64,000 nucleotides of DNA from Mycobacterium asiaticum DSM 44297. Its GTDB lineage: Bacteria > Actinomycetota > Actinomycetes > Mycobacteriales > Mycobacteriaceae. The position numbers and the translations under genes were made by a program. Below the pieces are notes generated by a model. It was not told the DNA's origin. It worked only from the letters and a program-made list of their open reading frames with translations, and ran no database searches. Shown here piece by piece: positions 34,001 through 42,330 of the stretch (position 1 is the first letter of the stretch; each line of letters begins with the position of its first letter). The stretch is taken from contig NZ_HG964938.1 in NCBI RefSeq assembly GCF_000613245.1, positions 114,757-178,756 on the forward strand, read 5' to 3'.

Positions 34001-34941
34001 TACAGCCGCTCCGCGGTCACGAACTCGGAGAACGCATCCTTGTCGTCGGCCATCGGCACCTCGGCGACCCAACGGCCCAACCGCTGCATCTCATCGGCGG
34101 AACTTTGTCCGACGGCCTGCCAGCCGTGGCCGTTCAGCCAGCCGGCTAACGGAGCCCGATGCTCGTCGCGATACATCAGCTCGCCGACGTCGATGGTCTC
34201 CTCCAGACCGATCTGCTCGGCGATCTTCTTGAACCGCGCCCGCATCTGCTCGCGCCGTTCGTCGGCATGGGACGCGGCGGTCTCCGCGGCGATCCGGCTT
34301 CCGGGCGGGCTCAGCTCACCCACCTGGGTGAACAACCTGTCCTGCGCTTCTGCGGGAAGGTACATCAGCAGTCCCTCTGCCAGCCACGCCGTCCGCGCAG
34401 TCGGGTCGAACCCCGCTGCGCGCAGCGCGGCGGGCCAGTCCTGGCGCAAGTCGACGGCCACCGCACGGCGGTCCGCGGACGGCGTCACCCCGTTGTCGGC
34501 CAGCGTCGCCGACTTGTACTCCAGCACCTGCGGCTGGTCGATCTCGTAAACGGTGGTGCCGGCCGGCCAGTCCAGCCGGTAGGCCCGCGAATCGAGTCCC
34601 GAGGCGAGAATGACGATCTGCCTGATCCCGGCCGCGGCGGCATCGGCGAAGAAGGTGTCGAAGAAGTTGGTCCGTACCGCCTGGTAGCCGCGCATGTGCC
34701 GGATCATCGCGGCGGCTTCGGCGTCCATACTCTCGACCTTGGCCGCCACGGACGGATCCAGCATGGCCTCCCACAACACCCCGGCATTGGCCTGGGTGAC
34801 CAGGAGCTTGGCGTAGGGGTCGCGGATCAGGGCGTCGGGCTGCTCGGTTTCGACGGCTCGCGCCGCGGCCACCATGACCGCGGTGCTGCCGACGCTGGTC
34901 CTGATATCCCAGGTGTCGTCGTGGCTGCGCAGTGTGCTCAT
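34000..34941 (-). CDS. SAM-dependent methyltransferase, LCM-like family, copy 2
   Basis: The 313-aa paralogue shares DTWDIRTSVGSTAVMVAAARA, VILASGLDSRAYRLDWPAGTTVYEIDQPQVLEYK and WLAEGLLMYLP with its neighbours. It has a distinct middle helix with DAEAAAMIRHMRGYQAVRTNFFDTFF. It corresponds to Rv0145 by position. It is coupled to copy 1 and 17 bases from copy 3, so all three are probably one transcript. The tandem set suggests related small-molecule or lipid methylation, but no acceptor can be named. Confidence 0.92.
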   Translation of the reverse strand: MSTLRSHDDTWDIRTSVGSTAVMVAAARAVETEQPDALIRDPYAKLLVTQANAGVLWEAMLDPSVAAKVESMDAEAAAMIRHMRGYQAVRTNFFDTFFADAAAAGIRQIVILASGLDSRAYRLDWPAGTTVYEIDQPQVLEYKSATLADNGVTPSADRRAVAVDLRQDWPAALRAAGFDPTARTAWLAEGLLMYLPAEAQDRLFTQVGELSPPGSRIAAETAASHADERREQMRARFKKIAEQIGLEETIDVGELMYRDEHRAPLAGWLNGHGWQAVGQSSADEMQRLGRWVAEVPMADDKDAFSEFVTAERL

Positions 34942-34958
34942 CTGCGTGTTCTCACTCT

Positions 34959-35891
34959 CTACGAATCGTCAACTGATCTAGTCGCCCACATCAGCGTGGT
35001 CGTGACCGCCTCGTGGGCCAGGTCCTCAGGTACCGGGCGACCCAGCCGCGCCATCTCCTGGTGATTGGCGGTGCTCTCGACCTGCCAGCCATGTTCGCCC
35101 AACCAGTGCGCGGGATCGGACCGGTCCGGCTCGTGGTAAGTGAGGGCCTCGACGTTGACATCAAGCCCCAGCCGGTCACGCATCCGGTTCCAGCGCTGCC
35201 TGTTCCCGTCGATCCGCATCGTGAATGCCTCGACGGCGATCCGGCTGCCCGGCGCGCTCAACTCGGTGCACATCTCGAACAGCCGGTCCTGGGCGTCGCT
35301 GGGCAGGTAGGCGAGCAGACCTTCGGCCAGCCATGCGGTCGGCCGGCCGGGCTCGAAGCCGGCGGCGATGAGGGCGGCCGGCCAGTCCTCCCGCAGGTCA
35401 ACCGGGACGGCATGGCGGTCCGCGGCAGGGGCCGCGCCGTGCGCAGCCAGGATCGAGGCCTTGTAGTCCAGCACCTTGGGCTGGTCGATCTCGTAGACCT
35501 GGGTGCCGCCCGGCCAGCGCAGCCGGTAGGCCCGCGAGTCCAGACCGGCCGCCAGGATCACCACCTGACGAATGCCGGCTTCCCCGGCGGCGGCGAAGTA
35601 CTCGTCGAAGTAGTGGGTGCGCACAGCCTGGTAGTCGCACCCGATCCGGTGCAGCCGTTGCCCGTGTCGGTCACCGTCCAGCCAAGCGATGTCGGGATCG
35701 GCCAGCCTGGCCCACGCCGGACCGGCCGACGAGACCAGCGCGGCGGCGAACTCATCACGGATCAGTGGGCGCGGGCCCGCCGTCTCGACCGCGCGGGATG
35801 CGGCGACCGCCAACGCGGTGGCGCCGACGCTCTCGGTAATTTCCCAACTGTCGCCGGCGGTCCGCAGCGAGGGCGAGTCGAGATCAGTCAT
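34959..35891 (-). CDS. SAM-dependent methyltransferase, LCM-like family, copy 3
   Basis: The 310-aa protein has DSWEITESVGATALAVAASRA, VVILAAGLDSRAYRLRWPGGTQVYEIDQPKVLDYK and WLAEGLLAYLP, so it is a third member of the same family and the first gene of the set. The start ATG at 35891 follows a short gap carrying a CCTAATAAGTTAGG palindrome, and the TetR gene lies upstream on the same strand. M. tuberculosis has two methyltransferases at this locus (Rv0145, Rv0146) as I recall; the third is an expansion here. Confidence 0.92.
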   Translation of the reverse strand: MTDLDSPSLRTAGDSWEITESVGATALAVAASRAVETAGPRPLIRDEFAAALVSSAGPAWARLADPDIAWLDGDRHGQRLHRIGCDYQAVRTHYFDEYFAAAGEAGIRQVVILAAGLDSRAYRLRWPGGTQVYEIDQPKVLDYKASILAAHGAAPAADRHAVPVDLREDWPAALIAAGFEPGRPTAWLAEGLLAYLPSDAQDRLFEMCTELSAPGSRIAVEAFTMRIDGNRQRWNRMRDRLGLDVNVEALTYHEPDRSDPAHWLGEHGWQVESTANHQEMARLGRPVPEDLAHEAVTTTLMWATRSVDDS

Positions 35892-35906
35892 GACCCGCCC
35901 ATGATA

Positions 35907-35920
35907 CCTAATAAGTTAGG
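35907..35920. promoter_or_regulatory. CCTAATAAGTTAGG palindrome, probable TetR operator
   Basis: Perfect five-base arms CCTAA/TTAGG around TAAG, sitting 16 bases before the methyltransferase start and 26 bases after the TetR stop. The surrounding sequence is AT-rich for this genome. The adjacent TetR (35946-36578) is the likely ligand; binding here would control the methyltransferase set. Confidence 0.6.
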
Positions 35921-35945
35921 CAATCTATACGCTTTGTGCGCCAGT

Positions 35946-36578
35946 TCACTGCGGAGTCCACACACTGCCGGCGATCAACTGCCGCAGCGTGTCGAGGATG
36001 TTTTGCACCTGCTGGTAGTCGCCGACGAACCCCGCGTAGAACCCGACGCCGCACAGCACCAGCAACAACACCTCGGCCAGGGAATCGACCTCCACGTCCG
36101 CGGCGAGTTCCCCGCTGCTGACCGCATCGTTGACTGCCCAGACGAGAAACTCCCGGGTCATCCGCACCGCGTCGTTCTCGTCCCGGCGCAGTTCCGGATG
36201 CCGCTGCGAGTCCAATACCGCGGTAGCCAAAAATGCTGCGGTGCAAGGGTTTTGGGCGTCCACCTCCATCGCCACGGTGATGAAAGCGGTGACCCGGGCG
36301 ATCAAGGTGGTCTCCTTGCGCGCCCGGTCGACGCCAGCGCTGACGACGAGGTCGTTGGTGCGGTCGGCGACCTCGCCGTACAAGACCCGCTTGCTGGCGA
36401 AGTAGTGATTTATCGCCGGCCGGGTCAGATCGGCGCGCATGGCAATGGCCTGGAACGTCGCGCCGTCGTAGCCGCGCTCGCTGAACACCTGACGCGCGGC
36501 ACGCACAATCCGCTTACGCGTCTCATCGGCCTTCGCGGCCGGGGGACGTCCCGGCCCGCGACTTGCCACTTGCGGCAT
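35946..36578 (-). CDS. TetR-family regulator (Rv0144-like)
   Basis: The 210-aa protein has a basic N-terminus (SRGPGRPPAAKADETRKRIV) and an HTH at about 20-65 with QVFSERGYDGATFQAIAMRADLTRPAINHYFASKRVLYGEV. The C-terminal part contains an all-helical ligand domain. It follows the pirin gene by two bases and precedes the methyltransferases, so pirin and regulator are cotranscribed. By order it is the Rv0144 counterpart. Its probable target is the palindrome at 35907-35920. Confidence 0.92.
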   Translation of the reverse strand: MPQVASRGPGRPPAAKADETRKRIVRAARQVFSERGYDGATFQAIAMRADLTRPAINHYFASKRVLYGEVADRTNDLVVSAGVDRARKETTLIARVTAFITVAMEVDAQNPCTAAFLATAVLDSQRHPELRRDENDAVRMTREFLVWAVNDAVSSGELAADVEVDSLAEVLLLVLCGVGFYAGFVGDYQQVQNILDTLRQLIAGSVWTPQ

Positions 36579-36580
36579 TA

Positions 36581-37543
36581 CTAGAGTGTGCCACCGCCAC
36601 GCTGCGGCATCACCGCGTTCGCCGGGATGCCGCCAAACTTGCCGGCTTGATAGTCATCGAGCGCCTGGATCACCTCGGCCCGCGTGTTCATCACGAACGG
36701 CCCGTAGTGGAAAACCGGCTCCCGAATCGGCTGCCCGCCCAGCAGCAGCACGTCGAGCACCGAGCGGCCGCCCGCGACGGAGATCCGGTCACCCGGCCCC
36801 AGCACCGCCAACTGCCCCTGCTTGATCGGGTGCCCGACCGGTCCGACGGACCCTTCACCGGAGAGCACATACACCAGGGCGTTGAAGTCGCGGCGCCACG
36901 GAATGTTAAGGCGCGCACCAGCTTCTATCGTCGCGTGCGCCATCGTGATCGGGGTGTGGGTGATGCCCGGCCCGCGGTGGCCGTCGATCTCACCGGCGAT
37001 GACACGAACCAGCGCACCGCCGTCATCGGAGGAGAGCAGCTTGGTATCGGTGCCCTCGATCGCCTGGTACCGGGGTGCGGCGAACTTGTCCCGTTTGGGG
37101 AGGTTCACCCACAGCTGGATGCCGTGAAACTTGCCGCCACGATTTACCATCTCGACGGGCGGAGTTTCGATGTGTAGAATGCCCGATCCTGCGGTCATCC
37201 ATTGCGTGGCGCCGTCGGTGATCAGCCCGCCACCGCCATGGGAATCCTGGTGCGCGAACGTTCCGTCGATCATGTAGGTCACCGTTTCGAAGCCCCGATG
37301 GGGATGCCAGTCGGTTCCCCGCGGTTCGCCGGGTTCGTAGTCGACTTCGCCCATCTGGTCCATGTGCACGAACGGGTCCAGTGCGGTGGAACTGACCCCG
37401 GCGAACGCGCGCACGACCGGAAAGCCCAGTCCCTCATAACCGCGCGGGCCGGTGGTGATCGATCGGACCGGGCGTTCGGTGTCGGCCGCAGTGGCCGGAC
37501 CGATCCGGGTCAGGGTGAGTGTGTCTGCGGTGATAGCTGGCAT
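36581..37543 (-). CDS. Pirin family protein
   Basis: The 320-aa bicupin has the metal-binding signature HPHRGFETVTYMIDGTFAHQDSHG (three His and one Glu ligand) at about 82-105, TAGSGILHIETP, and the C-terminal cupin ending with PVFHYGPFVMNTRAEVIQALDDYQAG. Pirins bind iron; some act as quercetinases or regulatory partners, so the role here is open. ATG at 37543 follows a GAGGAGGCGG site. It is the first gene of a unit with the TetR and lies divergent from the ClC channel gene. Confidence 0.92.
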   Translation of the reverse strand: MPAITADTLTLTRIGPATAADTERPVRSITTGPRGYEGLGFPVVRAFAGVSSTALDPFVHMDQMGEVDYEPGEPRGTDWHPHRGFETVTYMIDGTFAHQDSHGGGGLITDGATQWMTAGSGILHIETPPVEMVNRGGKFHGIQLWVNLPKRDKFAAPRYQAIEGTDTKLLSSDDGGALVRVIAGEIDGHRGPGITHTPITMAHATIEAGARLNIPWRRDFNALVYVLSGEGSVGPVGHPIKQGQLAVLGPGDRISVAGGRSVLDVLLLGGQPIREPVFHYGPFVMNTRAEVIQALDDYQAGKFGGIPANAVMPQRGGGTL

Positions 37544-37576
37544 TTGCCGCCTCCTCTTCGGTTGCCCGATATAACC

Positions 37577-37588
37577 GGACTAGAGTCC
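37577..37588. promoter_or_regulatory. GGACT-AG-AGTCC inverted repeat in the pirin/ClC divergent region
   Basis: Five-base arms with a two-base spacer lie 34 bases before the pirin start and 43 bases before the ClC start. The intergenic region is only 87 bases, so a regulator bound here could affect both genes. Which protein binds is unknown. Confidence 0.45.
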
Positions 37589-37630
37589 ACTTATTCCCAG
37601 GCCGCATACCCGGCTGGCTACGATGGCCTG

Positions 37631-39043
37631 GTGGACGACCCGGAGCCGGATCAGGCGCCCGCTCGCAACGTGCCCTACCTGCCCAAATGGCTCGGACTAG
37701 GCATCACGATCGGCGTCATCGCCGGTCTCGGCGCGGTCCTGTTCTATCTCGCCCTGAAATACACCGGCGAATTTCTGCTCGGTTATCTGGCCGGCTACCA
37801 CGTGCCGACCCCGGTGGGTGAAGGCGGCGACCATGGGTCGGCCGGATTCGTCCGGGCATGGGCCATCCCGCTGGTGACGACGGGCGGGGCGTTGCTCTCG
37901 GCGCTCATCGTGGCAAAGCTGGCCCCGGAGGCGACCGGGCACGGCACCGACGAAGCCATCGAGGCGGTGCACACCGATCCGCGCGCCATTCGCGGACGGG
38001 CGGTGCTGGTGAAGCTGGTGGCCAGTGCACTCACCATCGGGTCGGGCGGATCGGGGGGTCGGGAAGGCCCGACCGCGCACATCTCGGCCGGGTTCTGCTC
38101 GTGGCTGACCCGTCGGCTCAACCTGTCCGACGAGGACGGGCGCATAGCGGTGGCGCTGGGCATCGGCGCCGGCATCGGCGCGATCTTCGCCGCGCCGCTG
38201 GGCGGCGCGGTGCTGGCCGCCTCGATCACCTACCGCGACGACTTCGACTACCGCAGCCTGCTGCCCGGCTTTATCACCTCAGGCACGGCGTACGCGGTGC
38301 TCGGTTCGTTCCTGGGCTTCGAGCCGCTGTTCGGCTACATCGACGCCGAATACCGCTTCGAGCGGGCCGGCCCGCTGCTGTGGTTCGTGGTGATCGGCGT
38401 GGTCGCGGCGGCTGTCGGCTACCTGTACGCCCGCACCTTCCACGCCTCTGTCGCGCTGACGCGCCGCCTGCCGGGCGGTCCCATCGTGAAACCGGCCGTG
38501 GGCGGGTTGCTGGTCGGCTTGCTGGGCCTGCTGATTCCGCAGGTGCTCAGCAGCGGCTACGGGTGGGCGCAGCTTGCTGCCGATCGCGGCACGCTGCTGG
38601 CGCTTCCGCTGTGGATCATCGTGGTGCTGCCCGTCGCCAAGATCGTCGCCACCTGTCTGTCGATCGGCAGCGGCGGCTCCGGCGGCTTGTTCGGGCCGGG
38701 GATCGTGATCGGCGCGTTTGTCGGCGCCACCGTGTGGCGGCTGGCAGAGCTGGCCGGACTGCCGGGAGTGCCCGAGCAGCCCGGCATCTTCGTCGTGGTC
38801 GGCATGATGACCTGCTTCGGCAGCGTCGCCCGGGCCCCGCTGGCGGTCATGATCATGGTCGCCGAGATGACGGGCTCGTTCTCAGTGGTGCCAGGAGCGA
38901 TCCTGGCCGTCGGGATCGCCGCGCTGCTCATGTCGCGGACCAACGTCACCATGTACAGGGCACAGCGGCTCGACCGCCAGACCGCCCAGCGGGAACGGCA
39001 GGCGACCGAGCGCGCCCGGAACACCGCTCTGGATCAGGACTGA
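37631..39043 (+). CDS. ClC-family chloride channel or transporter (Rv0143c-like)
   Basis: The 470-aa integral membrane protein has the ClC fold with about ten hydrophobic helices. The three selectivity motifs are clear: GSGGSGGREGPTAHI (gating Glu in GREGP, about residue 150), GSGGSGGLFGPG near 350, and PLGGAVLAASITYRDDF. There is no cytosolic CBS pair; it ends in a charged tail. It would move chloride, probably with proton exchange. The GTG at 37631 is the only sensible start in the frame after the promoter region; upstream frame reaching 37202 is antisense to pirin. Its last 10 bases overlap the convergent dps gene. Confidence 0.92.
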   Translation: MDDPEPDQAPARNVPYLPKWLGLGITIGVIAGLGAVLFYLALKYTGEFLLGYLAGYHVPTPVGEGGDHGSAGFVRAWAIPLVTTGGALLSALIVAKLAPEATGHGTDEAIEAVHTDPRAIRGRAVLVKLVASALTIGSGGSGGREGPTAHISAGFCSWLTRRLNLSDEDGRIAVALGIGAGIGAIFAAPLGGAVLAASITYRDDFDYRSLLPGFITSGTAYAVLGSFLGFEPLFGYIDAEYRFERAGPLLWFVVIGVVAAAVGYLYARTFHASVALTRRLPGGPIVKPAVGGLLVGLLGLLIPQVLSSGYGWAQLAADRGTLLALPLWIIVVLPVAKIVATCLSIGSGGSGGLFGPGIVIGAFVGATVWRLAELAGLPGVPEQPGIFVVVGMMTCFGSVARAPLAVMIMVAEMTGSFSVVPGAILAVGIAALLMSRTNVTMYRAQRLDRQTAQRERQATERARNTALDQD

Positions 39044-39582
39044 TCGCGAGCCGAACTCGCCGCGTCCTTCTCGCTCGATGCGCCCTCGTGAGTCAAGCTG
39101 CCACCCGCGCTCTCCAGGTGGGCGCGGACGAACCACTGGTACTGCTCGAGCTGACCCGCGTGACCGATCAGCAGATCCTGCGTGACCGGGTCGAGTTCCT
39201 CGGTCTCCTCGATGCTCTTGCGGAGATCTTCGATGACCCCGGTGTAGACCAGGTCCAGTGCGGCCAAGTGGGACTGCACGCAGTCACGGCCGATCGAGTA
39301 GTCGTCCCAGGTACGGTCCCGCACGATCGCGCCAGGGGTGCCCTCGGGTGAACCGCCCAGCGCCGCAATGCGCTCGGCGACCTCGTCGGCGTACTCTCGG
39401 ACCGTCTTCACCTGTGGGTCCAGCATCTCGTGCACACCGATGAAGTTCGGGCCAACCACATTCCAGTGCACGTGCTTGAGCGTCAGATGAAGATCGTTGT
39501 AGGTGCTCAGTTGCTTCTGCAGCAGCTCGGTGAGCCGCACTCCCTGCTTGTCGGTCAAGCCCGGAATTGTGAACTGCGCCAT
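39034..39582 (-). CDS. dps: Dps family DNA-protecting ferritin-like protein
   Basis: The 182-aa protein closely resembles M. smegmatis Dps1 from memory: FTIPGLTDKQG, LLQKQLSTYNDLHLTLKHVHWNVVGPNFIGVHEMLDPQ, DEVAERIAALGGSPEGTPGAI and the C-terminal QWFVRAHLESAGGSLTHEGASSEKDAA. The His/Asp/Glu of the inter-subunit ferroxidase site are present, and the basic/polar tail can bind DNA. Dodecamers oxidise iron and shield DNA in stress. M. tuberculosis has no Dps to my knowledge, so this gene is extra relative to the Rv0142-Rv0143c order. Confidence 0.95.
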   Translation of the reverse strand: MAQFTIPGLTDKQGVRLTELLQKQLSTYNDLHLTLKHVHWNVVGPNFIGVHEMLDPQVKTVREYADEVAERIAALGGSPEGTPGAIVRDRTWDDYSIGRDCVQSHLAALDLVYTGVIEDLRKSIEETEELDPVTQDLLIGHAGQLEQYQWFVRAHLESAGGSLTHEGASSEKDAASSARDQS

Positions 39583-39668
39583 GGATTTCTCTCCTGATTT
39601 CGCCTGCACGGTTTCTACTCTTCGCTTGGGTACCCGATGGCCCGGTCCCTAATCGCTGCGCAAAACCG

Positions 39669-40580
39669 CTACAGAAAGCGGATGTGCTGCACCGGCAGTC
39701 GGGCGCCGCGGCGGGGCTCGTAGGCCAGTCCGCTGGCTTCCAGCAACCGGACCACGCGGTGCCGGTGGGGCCGCATCGGCTCGAGCAGCTCGAGCATTCC
39801 GGCGTCGTCGACGGGTCGGCCGATCAGCGTCCAGCCGATCATCTTCGGGACGTGGTAGTCGCCGACAGACACCGCATCGGCGTCACCGAATGCCCGCTGG
39901 GCGGTCTCGGCCGCGGTCCACACGCCGACTCCAGGCAGGGTCATCAGCGCCGCGCGGGCCTGGGCAGACGGCACCGACACCAGCCGTTCCAGTGCTGACG
40001 CTCGGCGGGCAGCGCCCACCACCGTCTGCGCCCGCCCGGGGTCGACATTGGCCAGATGGAACTCCCAGGACGGGATGTGGCGCCACGTGTGCGCCGACGG
40101 CGGCACCCGCATGCCGTCCGGCGCCGGACCAGGTGCCGGAGTCCCGTATTTGGTCACCAGCACCCGCCAGGACCGGAAGGCGTCCGCGCCGGGCACCCGC
40201 TGCTCGATGATCGCCGGGATCAGTGCCTCCAGCACCCGGCCCGTTCGGCCCAGCCGCAGGTGCGGTACGCGTTGATGTGCCGCGGCGACGGTCGGATGGT
40301 GCGCGACGAAATCCGAGTCGTCGTCGTCGGCGCCGAGCAGCGCGGGCAGTGACTCGAGAAACTCGGCCGCTCCGCTGCCCCATGCCGAGCAATCCACTTC
40401 GGCGACGCCCGCACGACTGATCCGCGCCGTCACCGGGCCGCTGGACAGCAGGCTGGTCCGCCAGATTGTGCCGTCGCCCGCGGCCCGAAAACACGGGTCC
40501 CGGGGACCCCGCCGCAGCGGCGCCAGGGTATGGCCGAAGCTGACCGCGCCGGGGAGCGTGACGGTTCGCGCGATGGTCAA
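39669..40580 (-). CDS. HhH-GPD DNA glycosylase-like protein (Rv0142-like)
   Basis: The C-terminal half has a helix-hairpin-helix loop LPGVGVWTAAETAQRAFGDADAVSVGDYHVPKMIGW, with the Asp position expected for AlkA-type 3-methyladenine glycosylases, which excise alkylated bases. Residues 1-110 form a beta-rich AlkA_N-like part. I chose the TTG at 40580 (303 aa) because the upstream in-frame extension (to 40697) reads as basic low-complexity sequence and would overlap the divergent gene. The exact start is uncertain. By position and length it is the Rv0142 counterpart. Confidence 0.8.
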   Translation of the reverse strand: MTIARTVTLPGAVSFGHTLAPLRRGPRDPCFRAAGDGTIWRTSLLSSGPVTARISRAGVAEVDCSAWGSGAAEFLESLPALLGADDDDSDFVAHHPTVAAAHQRVPHLRLGRTGRVLEALIPAIIEQRVPGADAFRSWRVLVTKYGTPAPGPAPDGMRVPPSAHTWRHIPSWEFHLANVDPGRAQTVVGAARRASALERLVSVPSAQARAALMTLPGVGVWTAAETAQRAFGDADAVSVGDYHVPKMIGWTLIGRPVDDAGMLELLEPMRPHRHRVVRLLEASGLAYEPRRGARLPVQHIRFL

Positions 40581-40684
40581 CCCGGTGCTTCTCCTATCCG
40601 ATAGCCGAACGGTTGTCCGTTTCCTGGCGTCATCGATTGACCCCCAACTATGTCGCAAGTCAGGATGACGTTTGTGATGACGCC

Positions 40685-41074
40685 GTGACGACGCCATTTG
40701 ACGACCCGCAGGCTGAACTCGCGTGGATGTTCCTGCAGAACCTGTGCCAGGGCGGAGACTTGGAAGAGGGCTTCGCGCTGCTGGCCGACGACTTCACCTA
40801 CTGGAGCATCGTCACTCGTAGGACTCTGGACAAGGAGACGATGCGCCGGGCCAACGAGCGGCGCATGCAGGTCTTCGACGTCAGTCACATCGACCTCCTC
40901 CGCTGCGTCAACGAGGGGGAGACGGTAGTGATCGAGGGGCAGACGGAAGGTGTAACCGGCGACGGCGCGAAGTACGAGAGTCCCTTCGTCTGCATCTTCG
41001 AGACGCGCGACGGCATGATCACCTCGCTGCGGGAATACAGCGACACTCAATCGTTCGCGCGGATGTTCTCCTGA
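40685..41074 (+). CDS. SnoaL-like protein (Rv0141c-like)
   Basis: The 129-aa protein starts VTTPFDDPQAELAWMFLQN and has the NTF2/SnoaL-type pattern: an early helix, CQGGDLEEGFALLADDFTYWSI and a curved sheet with IEGQTEGVTGDGAKYESPFVCIFE. Such proteins are often isomerases or hydratases, or lack catalysis. It is divergent from the glycosylase gene and converges on the DUF427 gene with 18 bases between. The GTG fits the family length; the longer frame to 40613 is not needed. Confidence 0.82.
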   Translation: MTTPFDDPQAELAWMFLQNLCQGGDLEEGFALLADDFTYWSIVTRRTLDKETMRRANERRMQVFDVSHIDLLRCVNEGETVVIEGQTEGVTGDGAKYESPFVCIFETRDGMITSLREYSDTQSFARMFS

Positions 41075-41092
41075 GCGCCTACTAGGGGGCTG

Positions 41093-41467
41093 CTATACGA
41101 GGGTGATCTCGGCCTTGTTCGGGTAGAAGGCAACGTACCCGGCGATCGCGGCCACCGCGGGATAGGGCTGTTCGTAGGTCCAGATCGCATCCGCCACCGT
41201 GTCGCCGGCCGTCGTGGTCACGCTGTAGTAACTGGCTTCGCCCTTGAACGGGCAATAGCTGCTGGTGTCGGTGCGTGTCAGCCGATCTTGCACCACATCT
41301 GCGAGCGGAATGTATTGCACCACGGGCAAACTCGCCTCTCGCAACGCCAGCGCAGCGGTGGTGTCGGCGATAAGTTCGCCGTTGACGCGCACCTGTACCC
41401 GGCTTGGGTTGGGCTCGATGGTGATGGGGTGCCCGGCATTGGGCTCTTTGATCTCCGGATGGCTCAT
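41093..41467 (-). CDS. Single-domain DUF427 protein (Rv0140-like)
   Basis: The 124-aa protein is one complete DUF427 domain: SRVQVRVNGELIADTTAALALREASLPVVQYIP, then SSYCPFKGEASYYSV and WTYEQPYPAVAAIAGYVAFYPNKAEI. The Cys in SYCPFKG and the following Lys are conserved in the family, also in the two-domain protein at 7037. I use the second ATG (MSHPEIKEP). No activity is established. It lies 25 bases downstream of a methyltransferase gene on the same strand. Confidence 0.88.
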   Translation of the reverse strand: MSHPEIKEPNAGHPITIEPNPSRVQVRVNGELIADTTAALALREASLPVVQYIPLADVVQDRLTRTDTSSYCPFKGEASYYSVTTTAGDTVADAIWTYEQPYPAVAAIAGYVAFYPNKAEITLV

Positions 41468-41492
41468 GGTTATCTGCAACACCTCTCGTCGG

Positions 41493-42320
41493 TCAGCATT
41501 CCCGGCCGAATGCGTAGCGGTGATACTGCGCCATGTTGCGCAGTGCCGGTACCGCGGACATGGCGCGCCCCAGCAGGCGCATCGGGGCGGACACGAGTTC
41601 GAAGGTGTCGCTGTCGAACACCGACTGCCACAGCAGCAGTCGCAAGCCCGGCACAGCGTCCAAGATGTCGGCGGGCGTGTCGATCCCCCAGTGCAGGATC
41701 GAGCCGGAGCGACGGACGACGGAATTGATCACCTGTGTCCTGATCCCGAACGTGTTGAACGCGTCGAACTGCAGTTCACCCGACCCGAACCGGTCGACGA
41801 CGCGACGCAGCAACGTCAATCCGTCTTCCTTGGTCAGGTACATCGTCAGGCCCTCGCCGATGAACAGGGCAGGGCGGTCCGCCGGGATCTCAGCCAGCCA
41901 GCCCGAATCTGTCACCGACGCCGGCAATGTCACGCAGCCGGCCCGTTCCGGATAAATCCGGTTGCGCAGCTCGATCACCTCTGGGTAGTCGACGTCGTAC
42001 CAGCGCACCCCCGGACCCGGGTCGATGCGGAATATCCGGGCATCCAGCCCGCACCCAACGTGGAGCACGACGGCCTCGTCGTGGACGGCGAGGAATTGAC
42101 GCACCCAGCTGTCGAAGTGGGCGGTCCGGATCGCCACCGACGGTGCCCGGCGCGGCGTGATGGTGGTTACGCCCCAGTCATAGTCGATGCGCGCCACCGC
42201 CGCCTTCGCATACTGGTCCCGCAGGATCGGATGTGGCGCGTCGGCATCGAGTGCCTTGGCGTACAACGTCGCAAGCATGGTCTGCGGCGGCCCGTTGAAG
42301 TCGACGTGAACCCGGTCCAC
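41493..42320 (-). CDS. SAM-dependent methyltransferase, LCM/Tcmp-like
   Basis: The 275-aa protein has a class I methyltransferase core: VVLHVGCGLDARIFRID (motif I), WYDVDYPEVIELRNRIYP and ALFIGEGLTMYLTKEDG. It is in the polyketide O-methyltransferase/LCM superfamily but is distinct from the three tandem copies at 33-36 kb. Its neighbours are a DUF427 gene downstream and a TetR gene ten bases upstream, so the TetR and this gene are probably one transcript. Substrate unknown. Confidence 0.9.
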   Translation of the reverse strand: MDRVHVDFNGPPQTMLATLYAKALDADAPHPILRDQYAKAAVARIDYDWGVTTITPRRAPSVAIRTAHFDSWVRQFLAVHDEAVVLHVGCGLDARIFRIDPGPGVRWYDVDYPEVIELRNRIYPERAGCVTLPASVTDSGWLAEIPADRPALFIGEGLTMYLTKEDGLTLLRRVVDRFGSGELQFDAFNTFGIRTQVINSVVRRSGSILHWGIDTPADILDAVPGLRLLLWQSVFDSDTFELVSAPMRLLGRAMSAVPALRNMAQYHRYAFGREC

Positions 42321-42330
42321 CCGCGCCAGC

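Noticed and set aside
37858..39351. A 497-aa plus-strand frame over the ClC gene
   Set aside because: Out-of-frame shadow with Gly/Arg/His-rich translation and no motif; the ClC protein is in another frame.
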